Assembly: GCA_022826755.1 (NCBI GenBank)
Contig: JAJDUG010000022.1
Location: 16,166-80,165 of the forward strand
DNA length: 64,000 nucleotides
DNA from: Acidobacteriota bacterium
GTDB taxonomy: Bacteria; Acidobacteriota; Terriglobia; Versatilivoradales; Versatilivoraceae
Direction: 5' to 3'
Below the pieces are notes generated by a model. The model was not told the origin of the DNA, ran no database searches, and saw nothing but the letters and a program-made list of their open reading frames with translations. The position numbers and the translations under genes are program-made. This document shows, in pieces, positions 24,178 to 33,165 of the stretch (its first letter is position 1; each line of letters starts with the position of its first letter).

Positions 24178-26139
24178 CTACCTCTCGTCCTCAGGCGACA
24201 GGCCCCGTTGCGGGGAACTCGACTTGTAAAAATAACGTTCTACCAGATGAGTCGGAGCAGGGCCGGTGCCCTTGCTGACCAGGAACCCCAAGCCGAAGGA
24301 AACGATCAGTCCCCACAGGTTGGGGTGCAAACCCAGCAAGTCGATGCGACTTCCGCCAAACAGGGTCGGCAGGAAAAACCCCACCATCACCGTGAATCCG
24401 CCCACCATGGCGCTCAGCGCCCCTTGGCGAGTCATGCCTTTCCAATAGAGTCCGAGCATCACGGGACAAAGAAAGGTGGCGGCAAACCCGCTGCCGGTAA
24501 ACACGATGATTCGTTGCAGAAAGTCGGGTGGCCGCGTGGCCAGCAGCGTCACCACGATGCCCACGATCACGGTCGTGGCATAGCTGGCCCGCTTGACCGT
24601 CCTTTCGCTGACCTGAGGGTTGATCGTACGCTGGTAGATGTCTCGCACCAGACCCGAGCTGATCATCAGGAGAAAGCTGTCGACTGTCGACATGACTGCG
24701 GCAAAGGGCGCCGCCACCAGAAAAGCGCCCAGGATCTGGTAGACGAGTCCCATGTCCCCCACCACCCGGGTGGTTACCAGGACCATGGCCTTGTCGGAGT
24801 TCTCGGCATTCAACTCGGGAATGAGCACCCGGGCGGCCACGAAGATGAAGACCAGCGGCAGGTAGACCATCGAGTAGAACCCGGTGACGGTCAGGATGGC
24901 CCGTTTCAGAGTGCGGCTGTCCTTGAAGGCCATCAAGCGAAGCATGGTCCCCGGCTGCCCCATGCCGGTGATGGCCCACATGAAAAAAAACGAAATGGCC
25001 ATCCCCAAGGGATGAAAGGGGGCCCCCCGGTTGGAACGCCCCGGCCCGAACAGCACCTCGTCCCCCCGCAGGAATACAAAGCGTTCCGTGCTCCGATCGC
25101 TGTCCAGCCCGATCACTCCCGTGGCTCCCATTTCGGTCCGGTGTCCGAATCGATCGGTGACGACCTCGCTGTTGTCGTATGGAAAGCTGACCCGGAAGCG
25201 TGGGCCCAGACTCGGGTGCTGCTCGATGGCTCGCTTGACGTCATTGCCGCTACTGGTGGTCCGTCCTTCGCCGTCGGTTGCCAGAAAGACCTCGATATAA
25301 CGGTTCTCCGCCCCGATCCCCGGATCCCAGCGGACCTGCAGGGGAGCATCGGCCCGCCCAGGGTGACGATAGAGCAGGCCGGCGGTATCCAGCGGTCCCC
25401 GGGCTTGGATGACCAGGTCGTTGTAGGTCCCCGCCACCGAGGTAATCAGCGTGGGGGGACGTTCCCTCAGCTTGCGGTTGATCGACTCCATTCCCCCGCC
25501 CTGCCTCAGGATCACCGGAAGCAGGAGCGTTATGCCCAGAACCATCACAACGCCTTGCAGGACGTCAGTCCACACGACCGCTCGAAATCCTCCATAGGCC
25601 GTGTAGAAGATTACGGTCACTGCAAAGATGATCAGCCCGGCACTGTAACCCCAGTCGGCCGGAAGGTTGAACGTCTCCTCGATGATCAGGGCTCCGGCCT
25701 TGAATTGGGCGATCAGGTTGCAAACGGTAAAGAAAATAATGGTCGAGGTTGCGAAGAGCGCCAGGGCCGTCGATTCGTATCGGTCACGAAGCACGTCGGG
25801 GATGGTGATGGCTCCCGTCTTGCGGGCCACCTGGTTCAACCGTTTGCCCAGGACCCCCATGCTGCAGACTCCGGCAACCATGTAGCTTGCAATCCAGAAG
25901 GCCAGCACCCACCCGTAGCTGTAAATGAGAGAGGGGAATCCGGTGAAGCTCCCGCCGGAAGCCGCCGTGGCCGCAAAGGTAAAGGCCAGGGCCCAACTTC
26001 CCAGGCCGCGGCTCCCCAGAAAGTACTCACCCAGGAACGACTTGGTCGCCAGAAGTCGATGTGAGAGAGCCGCCAGAACAAAGACACAGGCGATATAGGC
26101 GATAAAGGTGATAATGGTGGCCGGACTGGTCTCAGTCAT
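24178..26139 (-). CDS. sodium:solute symporter (SSS family) with a large soluble insert
   Basis: The 653-residue membrane protein has the SSS/PanF-like core: GSRGLGSWALAFTFAATAAS near residue 42, GGSFTGFPSLIYSYGW, TAYGGFRAVVWTDVLQGVVM, and FMWAITGMGQPGTMLRLMAF after an insert. It is about 120-150 residues longer than typical members. The extra length is a soluble stretch of about 155 residues (about 215-371), rich in Asp, Arg and beta-type sequence (YIEVFLATDGEGRTTSSG). Its start overlaps the stop of the small membrane protein by 8 bp (ATGACTGA), the arrangement of SSS transporters with YhdT-like partners. Na+-driven import of an organic acid, sugar or vitamin is likely; the substrate is unknown. 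Confidence 0.9.
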   Translation of the reverse strand: MTETSPATIITFIAYIACVFVLAALSHRLLATKSFLGEYFLGSRGLGSWALAFTFAATAASGGSFTGFPSLIYSYGWVLAFWIASYMVAGVCSMGVLGKRLNQVARKTGAITIPDVLRDRYESTALALFATSTIIFFTVCNLIAQFKAGALIIEETFNLPADWGYSAGLIIFAVTVIFYTAYGGFRAVVWTDVLQGVVMVLGITLLLPVILRQGGGMESINRKLRERPPTLITSVAGTYNDLVIQARGPLDTAGLLYRHPGRADAPLQVRWDPGIGAENRYIEVFLATDGEGRTTSSGNDVKRAIEQHPSLGPRFRVSFPYDNSEVVTDRFGHRTEMGATGVIGLDSDRSTERFVFLRGDEVLFGPGRSNRGAPFHPLGMAISFFFMWAITGMGQPGTMLRLMAFKDSRTLKRAILTVTGFYSMVYLPLVFIFVAARVLIPELNAENSDKAMVLVTTRVVGDMGLVYQILGAFLVAAPFAAVMSTVDSFLLMISSGLVRDIYQRTINPQVSERTVKRASYATTVIVGIVVTLLATRPPDFLQRIIVFTGSGFAATFLCPVMLGLYWKGMTRQGALSAMVGGFTVMVGFFLPTLFGGSRIDLLGLHPNLWGLIVSFGLGFLVSKGTGPAPTHLVERYFYKSSSPQRGLSPEDER

Positions 26140-26500
26140 GAATGGTTCCAGACTCGTCCCGCTCCACGCTTGGGGGACTCAAATCATCCTCCGCAAAAAA
26201 ATAGAGGCAGAACAGGATGGTGATAACGACCGCCGCCACCCAGGGCGTTATCACTCCATAAAACACCCAGTCCGGAACCCCCAATCCGAGCGGGGTGGTC
26301 AGGGACTGCGGATGCCGGTCGAACGCCGCCAGTGGTCCGACGAGCTTGCCGATGGAGGGCCCGGTGGCATTGGGATGCGGCTCATGCACCAGGTAGCCGG
26401 CCAGGTAACAGTAGGTCACCGTGTAGAGGCAACAGGCGAGCCACAGGAGGAGGAGGAAGATGCATTCTCGAAGGGAGTTGCGGAAGACCGGATCAATCAT
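26132..26500 (-). CDS. small membrane partner of the SSS transporter (YhdT/DUF997-like)
   Basis: The 122-residue protein has two predicted membrane helices (FLLLLWLACCLYTVTYCYLAG and WVFYGVITPWVAAVVITILF), the second preceded by a Gly-Val-Pro-Asp turn and followed by FAEDDL. This plan, and its position directly before an SSS symporter with an 8-bp overlap, is that of YhdT/DUF997 proteins found with PanF-like transporters. The loop between the helices is longer than I would expect. It is probably a transporter accessory subunit. Confidence 0.7.
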   Translation of the reverse strand: MIDPVFRNSLRECIFLLLLWLACCLYTVTYCYLAGYLVHEPHPNATGPSIGKLVGPLAAFDRHPQSLTTPLGLGVPDWVFYGVITPWVAAVVITILFCLYFFAEDDLSPPSVERDESGTIHD

Positions 26501-27005
26501 CTTGCGAGGCTGTATGGAATGGGCGGTCAGCGCGAAATCACCTCGTCCGGAAGACCGGCTGGCCCGGACACTCTACCACGAAATTCATGGCCGTTGAAGA
26601 TCCGGTCCGGGCGGGCACTCCGCCCCATGCGAGCCTTCCGTTCGCTTGGGGATTTCCGTGCCGGGGGCGATTCACCAGCGGCATCCACTCCCAACCTGCC
26701 GAACAGTCCCGGGCTGAATCCGCTCCCGTCACCTTGACATCTGCGCCGTTTTTGTCAATGATCCTTGCCGGTCGAGGTGACCGAGGACGCGACGGAACAA
26801 CCGCCATCCACAGAGAGCCCGGAACTCCTGCCCGCGCGATCGAGCCTGGCCGAAGCAAACCGCAAACCCGCTGCGCCCCACCCTGACACGCACGATTTCC
26901 CGGGGCGCCTGCATCCCCGTGAATAAGCCCCCGGCCCGCAAACTTACCCGAGGCGGTTGCCTCCGGAATTGATCCTTGGGCCCACTTGATTGAGGAGTTG
27001 ATTGG
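26501..27005. other. intergenic space between symporter and pyrophosphatase genes
   Basis: This 505-bp gap lies between divergent transcription units. Frames in it lack ribosome binding sites and coding character. A weak promoter-like pair is listed separately. Confidence 0.5.
26734..26762 (+). promoter_or_regulatory. possible sigma70-type promoter for hppA
   Basis: TTGACA (26734-26739) is separated by 17 bases from AATGAT (26757-26762). The -35 is perfect and the -10 is poor. It would give a leader of about 240 bases before hppA. Confidence 0.3.
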
Positions 27006-29138
27006 ATGATTCAAACTTGGATGACCTACTTTCCGATTGCAGGACTCATTGGGTTGGCCGTTGCCATGGTCATTTTTCTTACCCTGAAACGCCTGCCGGC
27101 CGGCACCGAGGTGATGCGCGGCATCTCAGACCAGATCCAACTTGGCGCCATGACCTACCTGAAGCGTCAATATCTGACTCTTTTCTTCTTTGTCACCATC
27201 GTGGCGGTCCTTCTGGGCTTTTTCTTGACCTGGAATACCTCGTTTGCCTTTGTTTCAGGGGCACTCTGCTCGGCCTTGGCGGGCTTCCTGGGGATGAAAG
27301 CGGCCACCAGCGCCAACGTCAGAACGACACAGGCCGCCAAGGAGGAGGGACAGGGCAAGGCCTTGCTCACCGCCTTCAACGGTGGCGCCGTCATGGGAGT
27401 GAGTGTCGCCAGCCTGGGATTGATCGGCCTGGGCGTTTTGTTCCTGATCTACGGCAAGCCGGAGACCGCCAGCGTCATCAACGGATTCGCCATGGGCGCC
27501 AGTTCCATCGCGCTTTTTGCCCGAGTGGGAGGCGGAATCTATACCAAGGCCGCCGACGTCGGCGCCGACCTGGTGGGGAAGGTGGAGGCCAATATTCCCG
27601 AGGACGACCCCCGCAACCCCGGGGTGATTGCCGACAACGTCGGCGACAACGTGGGGGACGTGGCCGGCATGGGGGCCGACATTTTCGAGTCCTATGTCGG
27701 TTCGATCGTAGCCACCATCGCCATTGGGGCCACCTTGGCCACCCAACAACTGGCAGCCTTGAAGTCGACGCCTCAGGTCAGCGACCCGGAAGCCCGGACT
27801 ATCCTGATGGCTCTTCCGTTGATGCTGGCGGTCACCGGCCTGATCGCCTCCTTTGTGGGCATCTTCTCCATGAAGGCCCTCAAGCGGATCTCTCCCGCCT
27901 CGGCCCTTCGCTACGCGACCTACATCGCCGCGGCCCTGTTCCTGGTGAGCGCCTACGGGCTGGTTTCGACCTACGCGGTGAGCGACCAGGTGTTCTGGGC
28001 GATCCTTTGGGGCACCCTGGCAGGCGTCTTCATTGGTTTGATCACCGAGTACTACACCTCCGGCAAACCCATTCGCAGAATCTGCGACTCCAGCAAGCAA
28101 GGAGCGGCAACCAACATCATCAGCGGAATGGCGGTGGGTCTGGAGTCCGCCGCCTTGCCGGTTCTGGCCATTTGCCTGGCCATCTTCGTCGCCAACGACA
28201 CGGCCGGCCTCTACGGGGTAGGGATTGCCGCGGTCGGGATGCTGGCAACGGTAGGCATTACCATGTCCGTGGACGCCTATGGCCCCATCGCGGACAACGC
28301 CGGGGGCATATCGGAAATGTCGCGGCTAGGGCCCGAGGTGCGCAAGATCACCGACAGCCTGGACGCCCTGGGCAATACGACAGCGGCCATGGGCAAGGGG
28401 TTCGCCGTGGGTTCAGCCGCGCTTACCGCTCTGGCGCTGTTCGCCGCCTACTCACAGGCCGTGGTCGGCGCGATCCAGAGCAAGCTGGAGGCGCTTGCTA
28501 GCGCACAAGCGGAACTCACCGGCCAGTGGAAGCAGTACGCGGCCCTGCTGGCCGACGGCGAGACACCGCTCCAGATCGTGATCACCGAGCCCACGGTGGT
28601 CATCGGACTCTTCATCGGCGGAATTCTGCCCTTCCTTATCGGCGCCCTGACCATGACCTCGGTGGGCAAGGCGGCAGGCAACATGGTCGAGGAGATTCGC
28701 CGCCAGTTCCGGGAAATCCCGGGCCTGCTGGAGGGCAAGGAAGGCGTGGTCCCCGACGCCGCCCGCTGCGTGGACATCTCCGCCAGCGCCGCCCTGCGCG
28801 AGATGATCCTCCCCGGGGTCACCGCCGTGATAGCTCCGGTGATCGTGGGCTTTCTGCTGGGACCGGCAGCCCTGGGAGGCATGTTGGCCGGAGCCACCGT
28901 CTCAGGAGTGTTGCTGGCATTGGTGATGGCCAACGCCGGGGGAGCCTGGGACAATGCCAAGAAGGCCATTGAAAAGGGCGAAATGCCCGGAGAACAAAAG
29001 GGCAGCGACGCTCACAAGGCCACGGTGGTGGGAGATACGGTGGGAGATCCCTTCAAGGACACTTCCGGCCCTTCCATGAATATCCTGATCAAGCTGATGT
29101 CGGTGGTGTCTCTGGTGATCGCCCCACTGCTGGTTTGA
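27006..29138 (+). CDS. hppA: membrane-bound ion-translocating pyrophosphatase, K+-dependent type
   Basis: The 710-residue, roughly 16-helix protein carries the full pyrophosphate site: [20 protein letters not shown], then [19 protein letters not shown] near residues 198-217, and later [20 protein letters not shown] at the C-terminus. Residue A460 in [10 protein letters not shown] is the alanine that marks K+-dependent enzymes; K+-independent ones have Lys there. Members of this class pump Na+ or, less often, H+ using PPi hydrolysis, and sequence inspection alone does not separate these two. ATG 27006 follows AGGAG at good spacing. It probably contributes to the Na+ gradient that could power the neighbouring Na+ symporter. 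Confidence 0.95.
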   Translation: MIQTWMTYFPIAGLIGLAVAMVIFLTLKRLPAGTEVMRGISDQIQLGAMTYLKRQYLTLFFFVTIVAVLLGFFLTWNTSFAFVSGALCSALAGFLGMKAATSANVRTTQAAKEEGQGKALLTAFNGGAVMGVSVASLGLIGLGVLFLIYGKPETASVINGFAMGASSIALFARVGGGIYTKAADVGADLVGKVEANIPEDDPRNPGVIADNVGDNVGDVAGMGADIFESYVGSIVATIAIGATLATQQLAALKSTPQVSDPEARTILMALPLMLAVTGLIASFVGIFSMKALKRISPASALRYATYIAAALFLVSAYGLVSTYAVSDQVFWAILWGTLAGVFIGLITEYYTSGKPIRRICDSSKQGAATNIISGMAVGLESAALPVLAICLAIFVANDTAGLYGVGIAAVGMLATVGITMSVDAYGPIADNAGGISEMSRLGPEVRKITDSLDALGNTTAAMGKGFAVGSAALTALALFAAYSQAVVGAIQSKLEALASAQAELTGQWKQYAALLADGETPLQIVITEPTVVIGLFIGGILPFLIGALTMTSVGKAAGNMVEEIRRQFREIPGLLEGKEGVVPDAARCVDISASAALREMILPGVTAVIAPVIVGFLLGPAALGGMLAGATVSGVLLALVMANAGGAWDNAKKAIEKGEMPGEQKGSDAHKATVVGDTVGDPFKDTSGPSMNILIKLMSVVSLVIAPLLV

Positions 29139-29577
29139 GACAACAGTGAATAGTGGATAGTGATTAGTGGCTAGTGATTAGACCCAAATGTTAAGCAACT
29201 TGTCGGTCTCGGCGCAGTCGTTCAAAAAACGCAACCAAGTCGTCAGGAACGTACCGGTTCCTGAAATCCTCCGTTGACCACTCTTCACTCTCCACTCTTC
29301 CGAAGCACCTCTGTTTCACTCTGAATGATCCGTCCCGTCGTGGGGGGCGGGGGCGGGACTGGTCTGAAGCGTGGCCCGCTTGCGGGATACGATCGGGCCA
29401 GCCTCGTTGGCACGGCCCCCCTTACCTTCAGGCGGAGACCTGCGGACCTGGTTGGAGCCCGAGTGGAAGCGGGTCGATGCTGCGGGTAAAGGGGCGCGAA
29501 TCACCACCACCCGATGCCTCATCCGTGATTTCCCGTCCGCCGCGCCGGAACAGGCAAGTCGGCATCCGCACGGCGAC
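29139..29577. other. intergenic space with scattered repeats
   Basis: This stretch lies between hppA and the tRNA-Cys promoter. It has two simple repeats (29149-29182 and 29278-29300). A minus-strand frame ending near 29192 reads like protein for about 30 codons but has no start signal; I do not call it. Confidence 0.5.
29149..29182. repeat. AGTGATTAG-type simple repeat
   Basis: GAATAGTGGATAGTGATTAG then TGGCTAGTGATTAG: four imperfect copies of a 7-8 base unit. CACTCTTCACTCTCCACTCT at 29278-29300 is a related simple repeat in the opposite sense. Confidence 0.6.
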
Positions 29578-29606
29578 TTGACGCTCACCGGTGTCGAGTG
29601 TATAAA
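29578..29606 (+). promoter_or_regulatory. promoter of tRNA-Cys
   Basis: TTGACG (29578-29583), a 17-base spacer and TATAAA (29601-29606) stand 40 bases before the tRNA 5' end. This is a strong housekeeping-sigma promoter by sequence. Confidence 0.75.
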
Positions 29607-29645
29607 CTGGGGCAACGGCGGTCCTCCCGCTCCGGTTCCCGATCA

Positions 29646-29721
29646 GGCGAGGTACCCAAGTGGCTAAGGGAGAGGTCTGCAAAACCTTTATTCAGGGGTT
29701 CGAATCCCCTCCTCGCCTCCA
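29646..29721 (+). tRNA. tRNA-Cys (GCA)
   Basis: The cloverleaf is complete: acceptor GGCGAGG with CCTCGCC, D arm CCC/GGG, anticodon arm GAGGT/ACCTT with loop CTGCAAA (anticodon GCA), and T arm AGGGG/CCCCT with TTCGAAT. The discriminator base is T (U73), the cysteine identity base. CCA is encoded at 29719-29721. Confidence 0.97.
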
Positions 29722-29833
29722 GATTTCCCGGATTCTCATTCCCATACAAAATCAAGAACATCGGTCCTTGTAGACGGGATCTTGGTTGGATTGGGATTCG
29801 GCCCGACTCCCACGCTTGAATTCAAGGAGAGCA

Positions 29834-30904
29834 GTGAGAGTGAAGCGCACCGGTATCCTCTTTCTGATTGTTGTTGCGTTCATCTCTGCGGGTTGCCGCA
29901 CTCACACCCACCTCGCGGGATTCCTGAAGCCGGTCGCCCCGGCTGCCTTCGAGGACCATTCCCGTCAGGACAGCGTGAAGTTCCTGGTGTTCGGTGATTC
30001 CGGGACAGGAGGCCGCCTCCAGCAGAAGGTTGCAAGCGGGATGTGGCAGGTGTGCGCTCCCGACGGACGGACCAACGGTTGTGATTTTGCTCTCGTGTTG
30101 GGAGACAATATCTATCAGCGTGGTATTTCCGGTCCCAACGACGCGAAGTTGCACAGGAATTTCGAGTCCCCCTACTCCCGGTTCGGGCGCTTCGACTTCT
30201 GGCTCGTGCCGGGGAATCATGACTGGATGCGCACAGGCTCGGTTCAGCAGGAAATCAACCACACCCTCAAGAGCGACCGTTGGCGGATGCCGTTCAATCA
30301 CTACCCCGTTCCAGGCCTACCCGAGTGGCTGCATGTGTACGGATTGGACACTACCGTCATATTCGATGCCAGGTACGACGACAAGAGGCCGCCTTCGGTC
30401 GGCTCGAAGAGAGCCGCGCGCCTCAAGAACGCGAAGGCTCAGTTGGACGCCGTGAAGACTGCGCTTCGGAGCAAAACAGGATGGACCTTCCTGTTCGGCC
30501 ATCATCCCGTGTATTCCGCCGGCATGCACGGCACGGGAAAAGGGAACCAGGGTGTCATCCCGGCTATCGAATCGGCAATCGTCGACGAACTCGTTTGCAG
30601 TGAAGGAATTGATATTCACGTGTACTTTGCCGGTCACGAACATCACCAGGAGCACCTTGAAGCAACTTGCTGTTCGGAACAGGCCGGCGCGGTGAAGTTT
30701 CACCAGGTTGTTCAGGGAGCGGGCGGCAAACTGCGAAACTCCAAAAGGAAGGTCAACGGGGTGGCAACGCAGAAGACACTGATCGTCGAATACGGCTTCG
30801 CCCTCGCAGTCGTGTCGCCGAAAAGACTGGCTGTTGACTTCTACGGCTACGATGAACAGCGTAAGTCCTGGAGGAAACGCTACACCTTCAAGGAACACCG
30901 CTGA
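29834..30904 (+). CDS. exported metallophosphoesterase, purple-acid-phosphatase-like
   Basis: The calcineurin-like motifs are all present in order: FGDSGTGG, LGDNIYQRG, PGNHDW, FGHHPVYS and AGHEHHQE. This set, with Tyr in GDNIY, is typical of tartrate-resistant acid-phosphatase-like enzymes with a dinuclear metal site. The N-terminus is a signal peptide ending ISAGC, so a lipoprotein is possible. I place the start at GTG 29834; GTG 29840 is equally good relative to AAGGAGA at 29824, and the frame is open back to ATG 29786. It probably removes phosphate from small substrates in the periplasm. It stands alone after tRNA-Cys. Confidence 0.85.
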   Translation: MRVKRTGILFLIVVAFISAGCRTHTHLAGFLKPVAPAAFEDHSRQDSVKFLVFGDSGTGGRLQQKVASGMWQVCAPDGRTNGCDFALVLGDNIYQRGISGPNDAKLHRNFESPYSRFGRFDFWLVPGNHDWMRTGSVQQEINHTLKSDRWRMPFNHYPVPGLPEWLHVYGLDTTVIFDARYDDKRPPSVGSKRAARLKNAKAQLDAVKTALRSKTGWTFLFGHHPVYSAGMHGTGKGNQGVIPAIESAIVDELVCSEGIDIHVYFAGHEHHQEHLEATCCSEQAGAVKFHQVVQGAGGKLRNSKRKVNGVATQKTLIVEYGFALAVVSPKRLAVDFYGYDEQRKSWRKRYTFKEHR

Positions 30905-31044
30905 CCCGATTGCCGCCCCGGAACTCCAGGGTGGTGACGGGCGAGCAATCAAGTCGTATTCCCCAAGCGCATTCGCCCCGAGTGAAGCCCGTTCGCCGGG
31001 GTTCACAGCCGTATGAACGACGCCTTGTCGGCTAAAGTACAACG

Positions 31045-32079
31045 ATGAGAAGCGTGAAAGAAGACCTGGTTTCCTCCAGCAGAAGAGTCATCCTGGCGGC
31101 CCGCCCCCGGGGAATGCCAAAGTTGTCCGACTTCGAGGCGGTCAACTCCCGGCTTTCGGTCCCCGGTCCGGGAGAATGCCTGGTCCGCGGGATCTATCTT
31201 TCCCTCGATCCCTACATGCGCGGGCGCATGGACGACCGCAAATCCTATGCGGAATCGGTGCAGGTGGGCCAGGTGATGGTCGGTCAGACAGTGGGACGGG
31301 TGCTGGTCTCCCGCCATCCGGCTCTCCAGCCCGGTGATCCGGTGGTGGGAAATCTGGGTTGGCAGGAGCAGGCGGTCGTCCCGGCCAAATCGCTGACCCG
31401 AGTGGAGCCGGGGCAGGAATCGCTCTCCACGGCACTGGGCATCCTGGGGATGACCGGACTGACGGCCTACTTCGGACTGCTGCGCGTCTGCCAACCGCAA
31501 GCGGGAGAAACGGTGGTGATCTCGGGGGCCGCCGGAGCCGTGGGATCCATGGTCGGACAGATTGCCAAGATCAAGGGATGCCGCGTGGTTGGCGTGACCG
31601 GCTCTCAGACCAAGGCACGCTACCTCAGGGAGCAGATGGGATTCGATGCGGCGCTGGTTTGGAGTTCGGAACGGCATGGCTCCGACCGGCTGGCGGACGC
31701 CTGTCCCGGCGGCGTCGACGTCTACTTCGACAACCTGGGCGGCGCGGTCACCGATGCGGTGGTCACACTGCTCAACCTCAAGGCCCGAGTGGCCGTCTGC
31801 GGCCAGAGCTCCCAATACAACCTGGATCGTCCCGAGCAAGGGCCGCGCTGGTTGCGAAACCTGATCATCAAGCGGGCCAAGGTCCAAGGCTTTCTGGTGT
31901 GGGACTTCGAGGAAGAGCACCCTCAAGCCTTGAGACAGATGAGGGATTGGCTGCGGGCCGGCAAGCTTCGCAACCGGGAGCACGTAGTGGAGGGCATCGA
32001 GAACGCCCCCAAGGCGTTCATCGAGATGCTGGAGGGCCGACACCTGGGGAAAACCCTGGTCAGGCTCTCCCCCGAGTGA
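31045..32079 (+). CDS. NADP-dependent MDR oxidoreductase (CurA/leukotriene-B4-reductase-like)
   Basis: The 344-residue protein has the zinc-free medium-chain dehydrogenase/reductase layout: LSLDPYMRGRMDD at about 53-65, MTGLTAYFGLLRVCQP, the nucleotide motif VVISGAAGAVGSMVGQIAK at about 155-173, DVYFDNLGGAVTDAV, and a C-terminus with VEGIENAPKAFIEMLEG. DPYMRGRM is the mark of the PTGR/CurA/YncB group, which reduces alpha,beta-unsaturated ketones and aldehydes with NADPH. It is probably a cytoplasmic detoxifying reductase. The left edge of the mobile island lies just downstream. Confidence 0.92.
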   Translation: MRSVKEDLVSSSRRVILAARPRGMPKLSDFEAVNSRLSVPGPGECLVRGIYLSLDPYMRGRMDDRKSYAESVQVGQVMVGQTVGRVLVSRHPALQPGDPVVGNLGWQEQAVVPAKSLTRVEPGQESLSTALGILGMTGLTAYFGLLRVCQPQAGETVVISGAAGAVGSMVGQIAKIKGCRVVGVTGSQTKARYLREQMGFDAALVWSSERHGSDRLADACPGGVDVYFDNLGGAVTDAVVTLLNLKARVAVCGQSSQYNLDRPEQGPRWLRNLIIKRAKVQGFLVWDFEEEHPQALRQMRDWLRAGKLRNREHVVEGIENAPKAFIEMLEGRHLGKTLVRLSPE

Positions 32080-32144
32080 ATTCAGTAGAGATGTCCCACC
32101 TCATGAAGACCGACCCCGACATGCCGGACGCAGAACTGACGGGG

Positions 32145-32200
32145 TAAAAAGAGTTATCCACGAAGGCACACGAAGGACGACGAAGGGCCACCAAGAAAGA
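32145..32200. repeat. scattered intergenic repeat, CACGAAGG type, at the left edge of the island
   Basis: GAGTTATCCACGAAGGCACA then CGAAGGACGACGAAGGGCCA. It matches the reverse complement of the repeat at 21531-21580 and is related to that at 42474-42530. Confidence 0.65.
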
Positions 32201-32268
32201 CAACGTTCTTGACCCACTCAAAGGCAACGCCCCTTGGGTCCGGATGAGGGACAACACAGCGAATCAGC

Positions 32269-33072
32269 TTCCCGTGCATCGGCAAGGTGCCGGTCTCAGA
32301 GGTCACCAGCGCCGACGTGCTTGAGATCCTCACCCCCCTCTGGCACCGGAAGGTAGCCACGGCCAAGCGGGTGCGCCAGCGCGTGCGGGCGGTGCTGGAA
32401 TGGGCCGTGGCCATGGAATACAGGATCGACAACCCCTGTGACCGGATCGGCCCGGTGCTGGGTCCCCAACAAGACGTTACTGAGCACATGCAGGCCGTGC
32501 CCCATCGGGAGGCGGCTGCGGTGATCGGGAAGGTGCGAGGATCGACGGCATTGCCGGCCGCCAGGTGGTTGGCCCTTGAGGTCCTGGTGCTGACCGCCGC
32601 CAGATGTAGTGAGGTGCGGTGGGCCGAGTGGTCGGAGATCGATCGAGCCGGAAGAGTGTGAACCGTTCCGGCCAGGCGGATGAAGACGAACCGCCGGCAC
32701 CGGGTGCCGCTGTGTGGACGCGCCCTGGAGATTCTCGAAGCGGCGCAGGCACTGGTGGGGGAAGCCGGTCCGCTGGTGTTCACCCATGGGGGCGGGAAGC
32801 CTTTCCATGACGGCATGCTGCGCCGCCTGTTGCGCGAGCTTGGGGTTGGTGCAGTGCCGCACGGTTTTCGTTCGACCTTCCGGGACTGGGCGGGTGAGGA
32901 GACCGACCATCCCCGGGAGGTGATCGAGGCAGCCCTGGCGTGTGTGGTCTGCAACCGGGTCGAGGCGGCCTATGCCCGCTCGGACCTGTTCGAGCGCCGG
33001 CGTCGCCTGATGGAGGAATGGGCATGCTATTGCCAGAGAAGTCCATCACCGTCCATTGAAGTCTATAAGTAA
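32269..33072 (+). pseudogene. P4-type tyrosine integrase, N-terminally truncated and interrupted
   Basis: Aligned to the intact integrase at 33166, similarity begins abruptly at FPCIGKVPVSEV (32269), so the first 145 residues are gone. The frame then meets TGA at 32659-32661, where the intact copy has TGG (GVWTLP), and continues in the same frame to 33072. The catalytic His is also lost (ACVVCNRVEAAYARSD against AHVVRNRVEAAYARSD), while HGFR and the Tyr remain. Nonsense codon, truncation and a lost catalytic residue together show a dead gene. Its last codons run into the AT-rich att-like segment. Confidence 0.85.
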
Positions 33073-33095
33073 CTTTATAGTCAGTTATTTACAAT
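33061..33095. repeat. possible attachment-site-like AT-rich repeat, left copy
   Basis: GTCTATAAGTA ... GTTATTTACAAT lies just before the intact integrase. It resembles GTCTATTAGTA ... ATTACTTACAAT at 38927-38952, directly before another integrase tail. The blocks are conserved and the spacer differs by about 7 bases. Confidence 0.35.
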
Positions 33096-33165
33096 ACCAC
33101 ACCGTGAATCGCCTCAGCGCATTACTTCCCTTGCAATCCATAGCAATCCCTCATATATTGAGGGA

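Noticed and set aside
24169..26064. Long plus-strand frame of 631 codons
   Set aside because: It is antisense to the symporter gene. Its His/Gln/Gly-rich composition is typical of a GC-rich shadow frame.
26538..27014. 158-codon minus-strand frame before hppA
   Set aside because: No coding character or start signal, and it overlaps the likely promoter region.
27002..28501. 499-codon Arg/Gly-rich frame overlapping hppA
   Set aside because: Shadow of the pyrophosphatase gene in another frame; the true frame has every family motif.
29192..29330. Protein-like minus-strand frame ending FFERLRRDRQVA
   Set aside because: About 30 plausible codons merge into the simple GTGAAGAGTGGA-type repeat, and no start or homologue is recognisable.
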